Shown: positions 45,259-56,025 of the stretch, piece after piece | Numbering within the stretch: position 1 is the first letter of the stretch | How the letters are laid out: each line of letters starts with the position of its first letter | Assembly (NCBI GenBank): GCA_905221615.1 | Contig: CAJNDT010006001.1 | Location: 322,501 to 386,500 of the forward strand | Source: Symbiodinium sp. CCMP2592 | Taxonomy: Eukaryota > Sar > Dinophyceae > Suessiales > Symbiodiniaceae | Length of the DNA stretch: 64,000 nucleotides | Direction: 5' to 3' | Translations under genes and position numbers: made by a program | The notes under the pieces: model-generated | The model's database searches: none | Told to the model about the DNA's origin: nothing | The model's input: the letters and a program-made list of their open reading frames with translations, nothing else

Positions 45259-48200
45259 GATTTCATGCAGGCTGTGCAGGCAGATCAAACCTTCATGCGC
45301 CTACAGGATGCAACCGAGAGAGACACATACGCCGCACGTTTCTTCGAAACATGGAACAAGGAACGCCTTGATAATCATCGAAGAGCGTTTCCTCTAAATG
45401 ATAATCTCCTAGCTCTCCTCTTCCTAGTGCAGTCCGACCTAAATGAGATGCAACGTGAGAGGTTGGTAACAGCATTGACCAACCAAGGTTACCGAATTGA
45501 GACCTACACGTACCCTATAGTACGGCAGACCATGTTCGATCAGTTCTCAACGACCAGAACTGGTCTGCAGGATCCCAATATTCGGCACACTTCTCACAAG
45601 AAGGACCGCCATGGAAGGAGAGATCAACGCCGCAAACGCGGAGGTCGAAACTTCCTCATCCTCGATCAGGGTGAATACGACGGAGTCGATGGATTCTGGC
45701 TCCAAGACGAAGACACCCTTGAGGAAGGCTTTCTTGCCGCCGAGGATGAAGAAGCTGTCTTCTGGACAGTTGACGACCATGAAGCCTTCGTTGCAAGGAG
45801 ATTCAAAAAGGGAAGAAGACCAAGAATGCGTCCCGGATCACCGGGAAGAGCAAAGGGTGGCAAGCGAAAAGGACGTGGCCGTTTTAGGTCATACCGCGGA
45901 AAAGGGAGAGCCAACCAGGCAGAACATGATCCAACTGATTCCAGCTATTTCGGTAAAGGTAAAGGAAAGGAAAAAGGAAAAGGTGGAAAAGGCAAAGGAA
46001 AAGGAAAGGACAAAGGAGATAAAGGAAGCTCCTTCAAGGGTACAAAATCAAAAGGCAAAGGTAAGGATACAGCTAAGTCTGCCTCCTTACAAGGAGACCA
46101 AACTGGATCTCCACAGGCCTATGAAAGTTCCACCGCACCGAGCTGGGATTCATGGTATGAGGACAGTTATTATACTGACTCCAGTTGGAATTATGCCGCT
46201 TATGACGATCAAACGTCTTATACATACTATGCATCACAAGCCTCACGAAGAAAGACACGGAAAAAGAAGAGAAGAAATCAAGCAGGATCATCAGGTAGAG
46301 GCACAGATCCGAGCGCGCACCAAGAACCCGTGTACAACTCATCAGTGAGTTACGTGCCCCAGGTCTTTGAACCATCCGAGGGGCAAGGTGTGGAGACTGC
46401 AACAGCAGTGTTTCCGTTGCAGCACACCGTCCTATCTGCTCTCACAGAGCGGATCAATCTTGATAAGAGCCCTACCTTTGTCATACTTGACTCTGGTTGT
46501 ACTAGGGCTATGGGTTCCCGCTATGCGGTGAACAGGCTTATCAAGGCCGTGAAGCAACATGCCCCAGGCATGATTGATTTCACTTTTTCACCTTCGAACA
46601 CGAAGTTCTCTTTCGCAGATAGTGAAACAGCTCTTATCAAGGAGCGTGTAACTCTATGGTTCAACACAACTCCAAGAAGAGATACAACCATAGAAGTTTT
46701 GGATCAGGGAAGAGTCCCCATTTTGTTCTCCATTGAACAGATGAGAAATCTAAGAATGACCCTCGAGTGTAGTCCAACAGCTGACCTAGCAACGTGTGAA
46801 GCTTTCGGTTTGTATAAAACCCCTCTTCCGATTAGTACCAATAACCATTTGGTATTGGACCTTCTAGGCTTTACTTCCACCAGGAAGTACCTCCCCAAGT
46901 CAGGTACGTCGTTCAGTGCGACGGAGACTGCTCTAGGAGCCAATAAGCCTTATGTTAGGATACCGGAAGGTCGCTGTCCAGCCTGTGCCGGACAGAAAAA
47001 GGCTCACACGTACCTTAAGGGTTGTGACAAAGCACCTGAGGGAGCAGCTGATCCACCACTGAAGAGGATTTCAGGGAAAAAGAAGCCTCTTCCATCTGAT
47101 CCGGCAGAATCATCTGCCAAGAAACTTGATCCACCAGAACCATCTGGTGATGTTCCTGAGCCTTCCGGACCATCGGAACCATCATCAGGTTCTAGGGACA
47201 AACCTGCAGAATCCTCTGCACCACATGAACCTCCAGAAGAAGAAAGACTTGAGGTTCCACCTGCGAAGATAAAGACTCCAAAGGGTCTTAAAAACCTTCT
47301 GAAGAAATCCCGCAAATATGCGGTTAAATCTCCTGTTGAAGAGAAGTCTAAGGTCCCAGGAGCTGATGACGGGACGGAGGTAAGACCACTTGAGTCAAGA
47401 GAATACCCGGCTCCTGGTACAGACTCACCTACAGGTGAAGAGATTGTCGCAGAACCATCGCCATCTCTTCCCATTGCTCTTCGCAGGATTCATGAGAAGC
47501 TTAAGGACCCTGTAGAACTCTATAAGCTTCACCTTAAGCACCGTCATATGAGTACGGATCAGTTCAAGCGACGCACAAAAGCCTTACAGATCCCAAAGGA
47601 GATCTACGAGCTATATGACCAACTGGTCAAAAAGTGTTCAGCCTGCCAGGAACATGTGAGAGCTCCTTCGAGAGCGAAGATTTCTGGTTTAAGATCAGAG
47701 ACTTTCGGTGATCTCACCTTCGTAGATCACGGTGAGCTTCCAATTCCCGGCAAGGATAGTCGCTTAGTATTTCTTATTCTCTATGATGGAGCAACAAACT
47801 TGTTGACTGCCGAAGTAGTCCAGGATAAAGAAGAACATACTACAATGTCGATTATGAATGACTACTTTGAGAAATTTCAGATCAACCCAAAGGTTGTAGT
47901 TGGAGATCAAGCATTCATGACTCCAAAAATGGAGGCTTATTACAATCGGCAGAATATCAAGCCTGTAGCAACAGGACCTGGAACACCATGGCCCAACAGG
48001 GCCGAAGCTGCTGTAAGATTGCTGAAGCATCAGATTAAGCTCATACTTCAGATCCTGAAGGATGGTGACCCGCAGTATAACGGAATCACCATGAAGTATG
48101 GCAACCTCGTTCGCCAAGCATGTTTGGCAAGAAACTCTTCGATTACCTACGGAGGAGTTACTCCTTTAGAAATGGCCTTTGGAAGGCGTCCTCGAGATGT

Positions 48201-50727
48201 TATAACACCAGAGAACGCTGATCCCAATCAGTTGACAGGTAATCCAACTGATACGGAAGTCACTGCGAGAGCCATTAAGGAGCTTGCCAACAGGGCTTAC
48301 CAAGAGGCACGCCAATCTGATGATCTGCGTAGAGATCTTGCAGCCAGACTGTCAATGACCCAAGGACCTTTCTCTTTGGGAGATAAGGTTTTCTACTGGT
48401 CAGAAGATAAGTCTAAGATTGGATCCACTGGGTCCAAACATGGATCTTGGCTAAAAGGTAAGGTGATCTCCGAACTCGGAGGATCCATGGTAGGTGTGGA
48501 TCTTGGAACACGCATCGTCCGTGTCAATATCTCAAAACTGAGGAAAAATTATGACATAACATCTGATGTGGAGATTCCTCTCGCGCCTGATGAGGAAACT
48601 CTGACGTCAGAAGGTTCTGACCACGCAAGTTGCATGGTCACCTTCGATGCTTCCCTGCAGTCGACAGACCTAACGATTCCACATCAAGAGTGTCACTGGC
48701 AGGTCACCAGCACTGGGAAGATTGACTTCCTAGAACTCTACGGTGGATCTCCCCGCATGAGTCACAAGGCTGCCCTGTCAGGTCTTCGAGTAGGTCAGCC
48801 AGTCGATTTGCGTAGCGGTCTAGATCTTGAGCAACCGCAAGGTCGCTCCAATCTTCTTAGGATCATCAAGGAACAAGAACCTACTATTATTGTTATGTCA
48901 CCGGACCATTCTCAGTGGTCTAGCTGGTACTCACAGTGGAAGAAAGGCTCTGCCAAGAGACTTTCTGTTTTAAAATTCTGTGAATCGGTCGCAGACCACC
49001 AAATGAAGCTCGGACGTTACTTTGTTCTTGAGAACCCATACTACAGCAGGCTCTGGTCTTCACCAGAAGCAAAACGCCTGTTTTCTAATCATAAGATCAG
49101 CTATGAGGTCTGTAACCTACAGGCCTATGGCATGAAAGATCCAACAGGATACTATGAATCGAAATCCTCGATTTTTATGCACAACTTGCCACCGCAAGTT
49201 TTAATTCCTCTCCAGAGGCATTCTGCCAAAACGAAATCTCCAACATCTCCACCAGGAGACGAAAAGGGTATTCAAGGCTACGGTCTTAAAACGAAACTCG
49301 CACAAGTGTATCCTTATGAATTCTGTGAGACCTTTGCCTCGTGTTTGGCAAGATTCCTGAAACGAGATGCGTATGCATCTCATCTGTCTTTAGTCACAGA
49401 CATACTAGAATACTCTGGAGACGAATGCCTCAAGGGACTTTCGGAACTTCTTGATCAGGAGTATTCACTTCTGACAACAAATCCTCTCAAGGATTCAAAA
49501 CTCCTGCAAGATCCGAAAATCAGATCACTTGTTGCTAGAGTAAATTCTTTATCGAGTAAAACTGAATTACCATTGCATCATTCCAAACCATCACCGTCCC
49601 TTGATGCCTTGGTGTCAGACATTACTCGCCTTAGATCAAGACTCTTACCAGGGTCTGGTTTCGAACAGTGTACTCTATACAGAGGTACATTTGGAACAGT
49701 TAAAGCACTCACCAGTGTAACTGATGGCGTTCTTGTCTTCTGGAACAAGAAGAAGCCCAATTCGACTATGACGTGTTGCTTGCCGCACCAGGTTTCCTGG
49801 AACAAAGTACACCCATCAACCTTCTCGGGGGTGCTATTCCAGATGACAGGCGGCAAGACTTCACCGTCCGTGCGAACACCGCCGGATGTAATCATGTCGG
49901 ACGAAGAGGTTTCGCCGTCAGACCCGTCGGAACCAATGAGCACTAATCGCTCACGGATCACATCTGACGATGTTTCTATGCCGGAACCAGATCAGCCGAT
50001 GCCTCCCGGCACGCCGCCGTCGCGTCCTCCTCCTCCCATACCTCCACCGCGACTACCGGCCGTTTCCTCCGATGAGCCCGTGGCTCCTGCTCGGGCTAAG
50101 CCTCGCGTGCATCCGCCTCCTCGCGTTCCGTCTCCTCGGCGTCTGGGGGGTGATGTGTCGCCAAGGTCTTCATCGGAAAGGAAAGTTTCGCCGCACAAAC
50201 AGAAATCACCTTCACAGGTGCCGACACCAAAACCTAAACCGAAGGCACATCCACAGGGACCCATTCTTCCGTTACAACAAGATGAAGAAGACACTGAAGA
50301 AGAACTGGTCCCAGACGACCCCGGACAACCGTCCGCTCCTCCTCACACTTCTGGTTCACCAGAACCGGAGAGCGATGCCGAGTCAGAAAACACAAGGTAT
50401 TACTCTGATGAGGAAGGTGACTTGGTCGTAGATGAGAAGGACTGGGTCCTTCTCACAGAAGAACAGAAACTGTGCAGTAACACAGGTTCTTTCTCCATGC
50501 CTCGGTACATGCATGGCGGACCCGTAGACATCAGAGAGGTAACATCAAGAGTGAGGTCAGACCGAACACGGTATAAACCCACCAAAAGGTTCCGATCTGA
50601 CATCCGTGAAGAGTATGATCTTCTCACGGAAGAGGACAAGGCCTTATCTCTAAGTTCCCCCAGGAACTCAGCGAATCTTAACCCAGAAGGCACAACGGAA
50701 GGAGGCAACCGCCAAGGAAAAGCGTGA
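45259..50727 (+). CDS. gag-pol: E3 gag-pol central part (protease, integrase, methyltransferase-like, linker)
   Basis: The open frame covers 45214-50727. It carries the remainder of Gag, the GK-rich linker, DSG protease, CCHC-type finger, HHCC/DDE integrase and the Rossmann-like segment. It reads straight through CACTTCTGACAAC, where E1 is broken, into the Pro-rich linker. A one-base insertion near 50678 (GCGAATCTTAACC versus GCGAATTTAACC in E1) throws the frame into an early stop at 50725-50727. Confidence 0.88.
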   Translation, partial: DFMQAVQADQTFMRLQDATERDTYAARFFETWNKERLDNHRRAFPLNDNLLALLFLVQSDLNEMQRERLVTALTNQGYRIETYTYPIVRQTMFDQFSTTRTGLQDPNIRHTSHKKDRHGRRDQRRKRGGRNFLILDQGEYDGVDGFWLQDEDTLEEGFLAAEDEEAVFWTVDDHEAFVARRFKKGRRPRMRPGSPGRAKGGKRKGRGRFRSYRGKGRANQAEHDPTDSSYFGKGKGKEKGKGGKGKGKGKDKGDKGSSFKGTKSKGKGKDTAKSASLQGDQTGSPQAYESSTAPSWDSWYEDSYYTDSSWNYAAYDDQTSYTYYASQASRRKTRKKKRRNQAGSSGRGTDPSAHQEPVYNSSVSYVPQVFEPSEGQGVETATAVFPLQHTVLSALTERINLDKSPTFVILDSGCTRAMGSRYAVNRLIKAVKQHAPGMIDFTFSPSNTKFSFADSETALIKERVTLWFNTTPRRDTTIEVLDQGRVPILFSIEQMRNLRMTLECSPTADLATCEAFGLYKTPLPISTNNHLVLDLLGFTSTRKYLPKSGTSFSATETALGANKPYVRIPEGRCPACAGQKKAHTYLKGCDKAPEGAADPPLKRISGKKKPLPSDPAESSAKKLDPPEPSGDVPEPSGPSEPSSGSRDKPAESSAPHEPPEEERLEVPPAKIKTPKGLKNLLKKSRKYAVKSPVEEKSKVPGADDGTEVRPLESREYPAPGTDSPTGEEIVAEPSPSLPIALRRIHEKLKDPVELYKLHLKHRHMSTDQFKRRTKALQIPKEIYELYDQLVKKCSACQEHVRAPSRAKISGLRSETFGDLTFVDHGELPIPGKDSRLVFLILYDGATNLLTAEVVQDKEEHTTMSIMNDYFEKFQINPKVVVGDQAFMTPKMEAYYNRQNIKPVATGPGTPWPNRAEAAVRLLKHQIKLILQILKDGDPQYNGITMKYGNLVRQACLARNSSITYGGVTPLEMAFGRRPRDVITPENADPNQLTGNPTDTEVTARAIKELANRAYQEARQSDDLRRDLAARLSMTQGPFSLGDKVFYWSEDKSKIGSTGSKHGSWLKGKVISELGGSMVGVDLGTRIVRVNISKLRKNYDITSDVEIPLAPDEETLTSEGSDHASCMVTFDASLQSTDLTIPHQECHWQVTSTGKIDFLELYGGSPRMSHKAALSGLRVGQPVDLRSGLDLEQPQGRSNLLRIIKEQEPTIIVMSPDHSQWSSWYSQWKKGSAKRLSVLKFCESVADHQMKLGRYFVLENPYYSRLWSSPEAKRLFSNHKISYEVCNLQAYGMKDPTGYYESKSSIFMHNLPPQVLIPLQRHSAKTKSPTSPPGDEKGIQGYGLKTKLAQVYPYEFCETFASCLARFLKRDAYASHLSLVTDILEYSGDECLKGLSELLDQEYSLLTTNPLKDSKLLQDPKIRSLVARVNSLSSKTELPLHHSKPSPSLDALVSDITRLRSRLLPGSGFEQCTLYRGTFGTVKALTSVTDGVLVFWNKKKPNSTMTCCLPHQVSWNKVHPSTFSGVLFQMTGGKTSPSVRTPPDVIMSDEEVSPSDPSEPMSTNRSRITSDDVSMPEPDQPMPPGTPPSRPPPPIPPPRLPAVSSDEPVAPARAKPRVHPPPRVPSPRRLGGDVSPRSSSERKVSPHKQKSPSQVPTPKPKPKAHPQGPILPLQQDEEDTEEELVPDDPGQPSAPPHTSGSPEPESDAESENTRYYSDEEGDLVVDEKDWVLLTEEQKLCSNTGSFSMPRYMHGGPVDIREVTSRVRSDRTRYKPTKRFRSDIREEYDLLTEEDKALSLSSPRNSANLNPEGTTEGGNRQGKA

Positions 50728-50728
50728 G

Positions 50729-52588
50729 ATGAAGAAACAGTTTGATGAAGCGAAAGCAGCAGAATATCAGAGCTGGCTAGACAATGATGTCTTTGAGCTC
50801 GTCGATACACGGAAACTCGGAAACATCCGAAATTATGTCACTGGTCGATGGGTCCTGACTCTAAAAAGAGACAAGGACGGAAACTTCCTTAAGTGCAAGG
50901 CCCGATGGGTCCTGAGAGGTTTCCAGGATCGACAGAAGGACATTCAGCAAACTGATAGTCCTGCTGCGAGTCGCCCAGGTTTCCGCTTAGCGATTCAACT
51001 AGCAGCTAACAAGCTGTGGAATCTGACACACATCGACCTAAAGACTGCTTTCCTGCAGGGTGAAGCCTATGATGAGTCGAGAGACATAATCTGTCAGATT
51101 CCTCCTGAAGCAGGTTATCCTTCCTACATTGCAGCGAGGATGAAGAAACCCGCTTATGGACTTAACGATGCACCTCGAAGATGGTGGAACATCGTTGATA
51201 AGGCACTCCTGTCTTATGGCCTGGTGCCAACCCGTGCGGATCGCTGTACATATGTTCTGTATGGTAAGAAGTCTGCAACAGCAGATGCTGAGCTCAAGAA
51301 GTCTCAGCCAAAGACCATGGAATCAGCGATTGACTATCTCCTAGATCCCATAGCAGGCAACAATGCCAAGGGTAGACAGGTACATGGAGTAGTCTGTTTG
51401 CATGTAGATGACCTGTGCATGGCCGGTGATGACACCTTTCGTAAGGCCGTGATTGAATCGATCAAAAAGGAATTTGCAGTAGGTTCTGAAGACACGAATG
51501 ATATCATGTTTGTAGGACAGAGATTAGTCTGGAAGGATGCTACAGCATCAGTGCCAGCACATATCTCAGTAAATCAGAACCTAGCTGTTGAAGCTCTAGA
51601 AGAAATTGTTTTTGACAAGAAGCTCAACAATGAGCAACAATGCACACCACAGCAGCACACTGCTTATAGAAGTGTTTTAGGACAGATCAACTGGCTACAA
51701 AGCCGGACTCAAGCTCACATCTGTTATCGCTTCAGTAGGTGTGCGAGCAAGGCTGCCAAGCCTACTATCGGTGATATTCGAGAATTGAACAAACTTGTTA
51801 GGATTTTGAAGTCTACCGAAGTAGAATTGCGTTTTTGGCCGCTGAAAGGAAATCTCAGAATCCTCGGTTACCCTGATGCTTCCTACAGGAACAATGATGA
51901 CAAATCATCTCAGAGAGCACATGTTATTTTCCTTGCTGAAGATCGAAATCCAAAGCTAAAGGGAATGAAACAATCAGCAGCAGCTGCTTCTTCCAAGAAG
52001 AACGATTTCTCTGAATCCTCTATTAAGGAAACATCCTCGAGAGGTAGCCTGGTGGATTATGAGTCTCACAAGATTACGACAACCACAATGTCCACAACAG
52101 TGGCAGAGCTTAACGCACTGATGCGTTGCTTTGGTACCTGCCTGTTCCTCAAGGGACTTTGGGCAGATCTCTCATCAGAGACCGTACCTATACATATCAG
52201 AACAGATGCGAACAATCTTGTGACAACAGCAGGCACGACACACCTTCCAGAGCAGAAGGAAACTCACCATCTTATACAGATGCTTCGTAAAGAATCCAAC
52301 TCTGGATCTCTAGATGACCTAGCTCATGTAAGCTCGAAGTATTGCCTAGCTGATGCATTAACAAAGCATTCGGCACAACCTGATGAGCTTATCAAGGCTC
52401 TGGAAACAGGAAACTTACCAGAAACAGACATTCATCCACCCTTCCGTGAACTCCTTCAACATAAAGCTTTCACTGTTCGGTGGATCATAGATAACCTTAA
52501 GAATGCCGCTACAGCGGTAGCTTTCCTTGGAATTGATGTCTCAACAGAGATTTACCGATTATTTTACTGCCAAGGAACATGGTGGTAG
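50729..52588 (+). CDS. gag-pol: E3 reverse transcriptase and RNase H
   Basis: 619 codons from an internal ATG. RT with the HIDLKTAF and HVDD motifs, RNase H with the D..E..D..D set, all as in E1. The ATG is probably not a natural start; the frame belongs to the polyprotein and is separated only by the upstream one-base insertion. Confidence 0.88.
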   Translation: MKKQFDEAKAAEYQSWLDNDVFELVDTRKLGNIRNYVTGRWVLTLKRDKDGNFLKCKARWVLRGFQDRQKDIQQTDSPAASRPGFRLAIQLAANKLWNLTHIDLKTAFLQGEAYDESRDIICQIPPEAGYPSYIAARMKKPAYGLNDAPRRWWNIVDKALLSYGLVPTRADRCTYVLYGKKSATADAELKKSQPKTMESAIDYLLDPIAGNNAKGRQVHGVVCLHVDDLCMAGDDTFRKAVIESIKKEFAVGSEDTNDIMFVGQRLVWKDATASVPAHISVNQNLAVEALEEIVFDKKLNNEQQCTPQQHTAYRSVLGQINWLQSRTQAHICYRFSRCASKAAKPTIGDIRELNKLVRILKSTEVELRFWPLKGNLRILGYPDASYRNNDDKSSQRAHVIFLAEDRNPKLKGMKQSAAAASSKKNDFSESSIKETSSRGSLVDYESHKITTTTMSTTVAELNALMRCFGTCLFLKGLWADLSSETVPIHIRTDANNLVTTAGTTHLPEQKETHHLIQMLRKESNSGSLDDLAHVSSKYCLADALTKHSAQPDELIKALETGNLPETDIHPPFRELLQHKAFTVRWIIDNLKNAATAVAFLGIDVSTEIYRLFYCQGTWW

Positions 52589-52812
52589 TCTTGTTTGCTG
52601 GTAGCACAACCATGTGCTGGATTTTCTATTTAGACTGTTTTTCGTCTAAAAGAAAATTTGTGTCTGCAAGCTGCGTTTTCATCAAGATCGGACATGTTCA
52701 TGAGAACTATATGTTCTGTATCATCCGCAGCCGCTTTCAGCCTCGAGCTTCACAGCAATCAGCCTTTTGAGCTAACCAAGCATTCCTGATCCTGTTTGGT
52801 CATCGTGCCGTA
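52589..52812 (+). promoter_or_regulatory. E3 spacer with internal polypurine-like motif
   Basis: Hairpin plus TAAAAGAAAATTTGTGTCTG at 52647-52666. ORF3 ATG at 52813. Confidence 0.5.
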
Positions 52813-54516
52813 ATGAGCACACGATCAAACTTCCGTAGCCGTGATGGACACGCCCTACCAAGGGCAGTACAGGCGTACCATGAGCGACATCCACACATGG
52901 ATAGCTCTTACCCCGAGTCTCGTCGGGACGCATCACGTCGACACACCGAACACGGTGGACACCGATTTCACAAACGTGAGAAAAATAACGAGCCTCCATA
53001 CATTTACATGGGTCACCAACAGGTGTTCAATCCGCGTCCAAGAGATCTTGCTGACCTGATCTTACGATGTGGCCATGCGAGTCGAGCAAGGCTCACTCCA
53101 ATCTCCAGACATGGAGTCAGGCTCTACGAAGGAGTCCTTCAAGGACCATGGGACAACAGTCCCCTTTTATACTGGGATAACAACGTGGGTAATCACGCTC
53201 GTGATCCACGCCAGTTTTGTACGATGCTTGCACATCACCTTCAGACTGGCCTCCCACAGGAGGTAAAACAATGTGTGAGTCTTGATGCATCGGAGAATAT
53301 GACTATTCCTCCTCAGTGCCAAGACTGACAGAGGTAACAGGTCTCTCACCAGAGATGTGCTTCCACATTCTTTCCAAGACCAACAAGGTCGGAAGGTGGT
53401 TGGCACACTCAACAAGACACCTTCAGAATCAGCGCCAAGATCTCTTTGCTGGCCAACACAATTATCTTCTGGACATGTCCAAGTTGGCCGATGCAGAGCT
53501 CGCACAATATTCACCACAAGAGATCGCGCTTGGTGTTCTCCTTAACACTAAGTCCAGGTTCGTGGTCACTATGGTTTATGACCAAGATGGCAAGGCCGAA
53601 ACAACAATTGCCGCCGTTACCATCCCACAGGATGCAAATGTAATGACCATGACCAAACTTTTCCTCTCGGCAGTGGGAGGACACGGTTCACGACGAACTC
53701 TACCAAGAGCTGAAGAACCAGATCCTGAAGAAGAGAGGCCAAGGTCACACATGACCATCTCAGACTTCATGGCAACGGGGAGCAATCCTGTGCAGTCTCA
53801 TGCACAGCGTCTCTCCACTAACGCGCCAAGGCCCGTAGGCATGGAAGATTTTGTTCGACAGAACAACCCTTGTTACATCATGCATGCCACGGACTTACAG
53901 GCATTATCCTCAATCCTGAGGCATGGTCTGGTACCATCAAACCTCCTATCACAGGTGGTTACCTCACCAGGTCTTCAAGCTCTCGTGAATGAAAACAGTC
54001 GTTCCAACAGGGACACTGTTCAGTTTTCAGCGCTAAACCTGGCGAATCCTAATCCGACTTTGCTGCGTGCCAACAAGGCACTGCTTCTAGTATTTGACGC
54101 AAATAACGTAGTGAACGAAGTCACAAACATGTGGCAGTCGCAAGCAGGGATGTTTGCTACACCAGATGTAGTGCATGCCCGTACTCTTAGCGCCGTATTT
54201 GCACCCTCTGAAACACTCTGGGTATCATCGCAATACGATGAGCTCAAGAGCATCGGACCATGGTGGGCAGACCACTGCTCCGAACAAATGCCGTCAGCGA
54301 CTTACGAGTCGAAGAAATGGTGCTCAAATTACGGCAAAGAGATCGAATCGACACTTCGCAAGATGTCAAGGCGAAATCTGCCTCCAGAGCCTCCCAAGGC
54401 TAGATCTTCTCACAAGAAGTCTTTCTCTCTGCCAAATACAGAGGCTGACACAGCTCCAAACCAGGAGCAAACCGCTTCTGCAGGTGAAGTACCTCCGAAC
54501 ACGGAGACTACTGCAA
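52813..54516 (+). pseudogene. E3 ORF3 N-terminal part with Tpt1-like domain
   Basis: A lost T near 53291 (GCATCGGAG versus GCATCTGGAG) shifts the frame. The second frame (53316-about 54516) carries the K-S-R-F and H-A-T..GL motifs of the Tpt1-like domain intact. An extra A near 54516 (GCAAAAGGAG) shifts it again. The breaks differ in place from those of E1. Confidence 0.75.
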
Positions 54517-56025
54517 AAGGAGATCCATCCGAGATCCAAGCTCGCCCGGCAGGCCGAGGCCGACAAGGATCCGGACAGTCTTATGGGACAGCTCTGGAAC
54601 TCCGACGGCACCAGAAGTGCCACTGAAGTTCTTAAGATAACGACAGGTCACAAACCTCCAGAACCTGTTCAGGATACTTCTGCCAACGTAGTTCCTCCCA
54701 AGGAAGAATCTTCTGGAACAGAGACGGAACCTGAGGAACCAGATCCTAACCAGGATTGTGACGAAGAATCAGACGTTGAGTCGGCATCAAGCGAAAAGAG
54801 CGAGAAGAGCGAAAAGAGCTCAAAATCTTCGTCATCCTCAGAACTCCGAGTTGATGTTAATCCGTCTCACAAGACGAACTCTGCACCTGCAGCGTCAGAG
54901 GAGAAGAAAGAATCTCCCACGGAAGAGATCACAGAGAAACTTGAGAAGGTCAAACTTGACCAACCAAAGCCTGAAACAGAATATGTTCAGAGTTCAGACG
55001 AAGAGCCAAGGAAACCAAAATCTCCTAAAAAGGAGAAGGAAAAATTCCTAGTTCTCTTCGATCCTGAAACAGAAACCTATTATCGAGTCAACAGAAGCAA
55101 GCTCAACCTCGAATACGAGGAACCTGCTGATGAGGAAGACCTCGTAAGAGAACATGAGCGCATCAGCGCTCGAATTCGAGAAAATACCAAGCACCGAATC
55201 TCGAAGTCACCGTCTAACCCGGCTATGCAACAGGAAATGCAAGAGAGAATCTGGGTTAGTCGATGGAATCGAAAAATCCGAAGTCCACTCATGATCAAAG
55301 ATTCTGAGGCTCCTGACGAAGAGGAGTGGGACAGACCCAGAGAGTCGGCATCTTCCTCCTCTGCACCTCCTAACAAGGAGAGATTTGTAGGAGTACGCAG
55401 GACAGCCATGAGCCTTAACCAAAGAATACGAATGTTGCCTCGACCAGACAATCCTCTCTGCGATCTCTGCAAACAGCCTACAGGCTATTTTTGCTATTCC
55501 TGTGGAACGATTGTATGTGCAGATTGTCGACTTACCCCACAGGGTAAACAACGGATGTGCGAGTGCGTCTTGCCAATCGATTGCCTTGAGACCTCCAAAG
55601 TGAGAGCAGGAATGACCTCAGAAGAGCGTCAGTTTTTATACGAGGCCATCCTCACACATGAGGACGTAGATTTGGCAGTCCAGAAAATCAACATGTATTG
55701 CGAACACGCAAGAAGTCTGTTCGAAAAGGACCATCCAGGCGTTGATCCATGCAGCCTTGATGATATTAGGAACAATCCTCCGAATACGTATGACAGCTCC
55801 ACAGAGGCTCCAACCCTGGAGGAATATAAGAGCATTAACAAGAGTCACATCAATATCAAGGACTCTAGAACAAGCCACCCGGCTTCTTTTCTCTCTCTTA
55901 CTGGCTACGAAGACAAACTGGTGCTCGACGCACATTACGAGATAGTTCGCAATAGGATGGCCGGTGTTAATGAGAAGAGAGAATACATTGAAGGCTCAAA
56001 CCCAGACAGCGTATCGCTAACCTAG
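54517..56025 (+). pseudogene. E3 ORF3: acidic region and multi-cysteine finger
   Basis: Continues the protein through the Ser/Glu-rich region and the C-x2-C..C-x2-C..C-x2-C finger (about 55459-55530). It ends prematurely at CTAACCTAG, where E1 has CTAAACCTAG (one A lost). Confidence 0.78.
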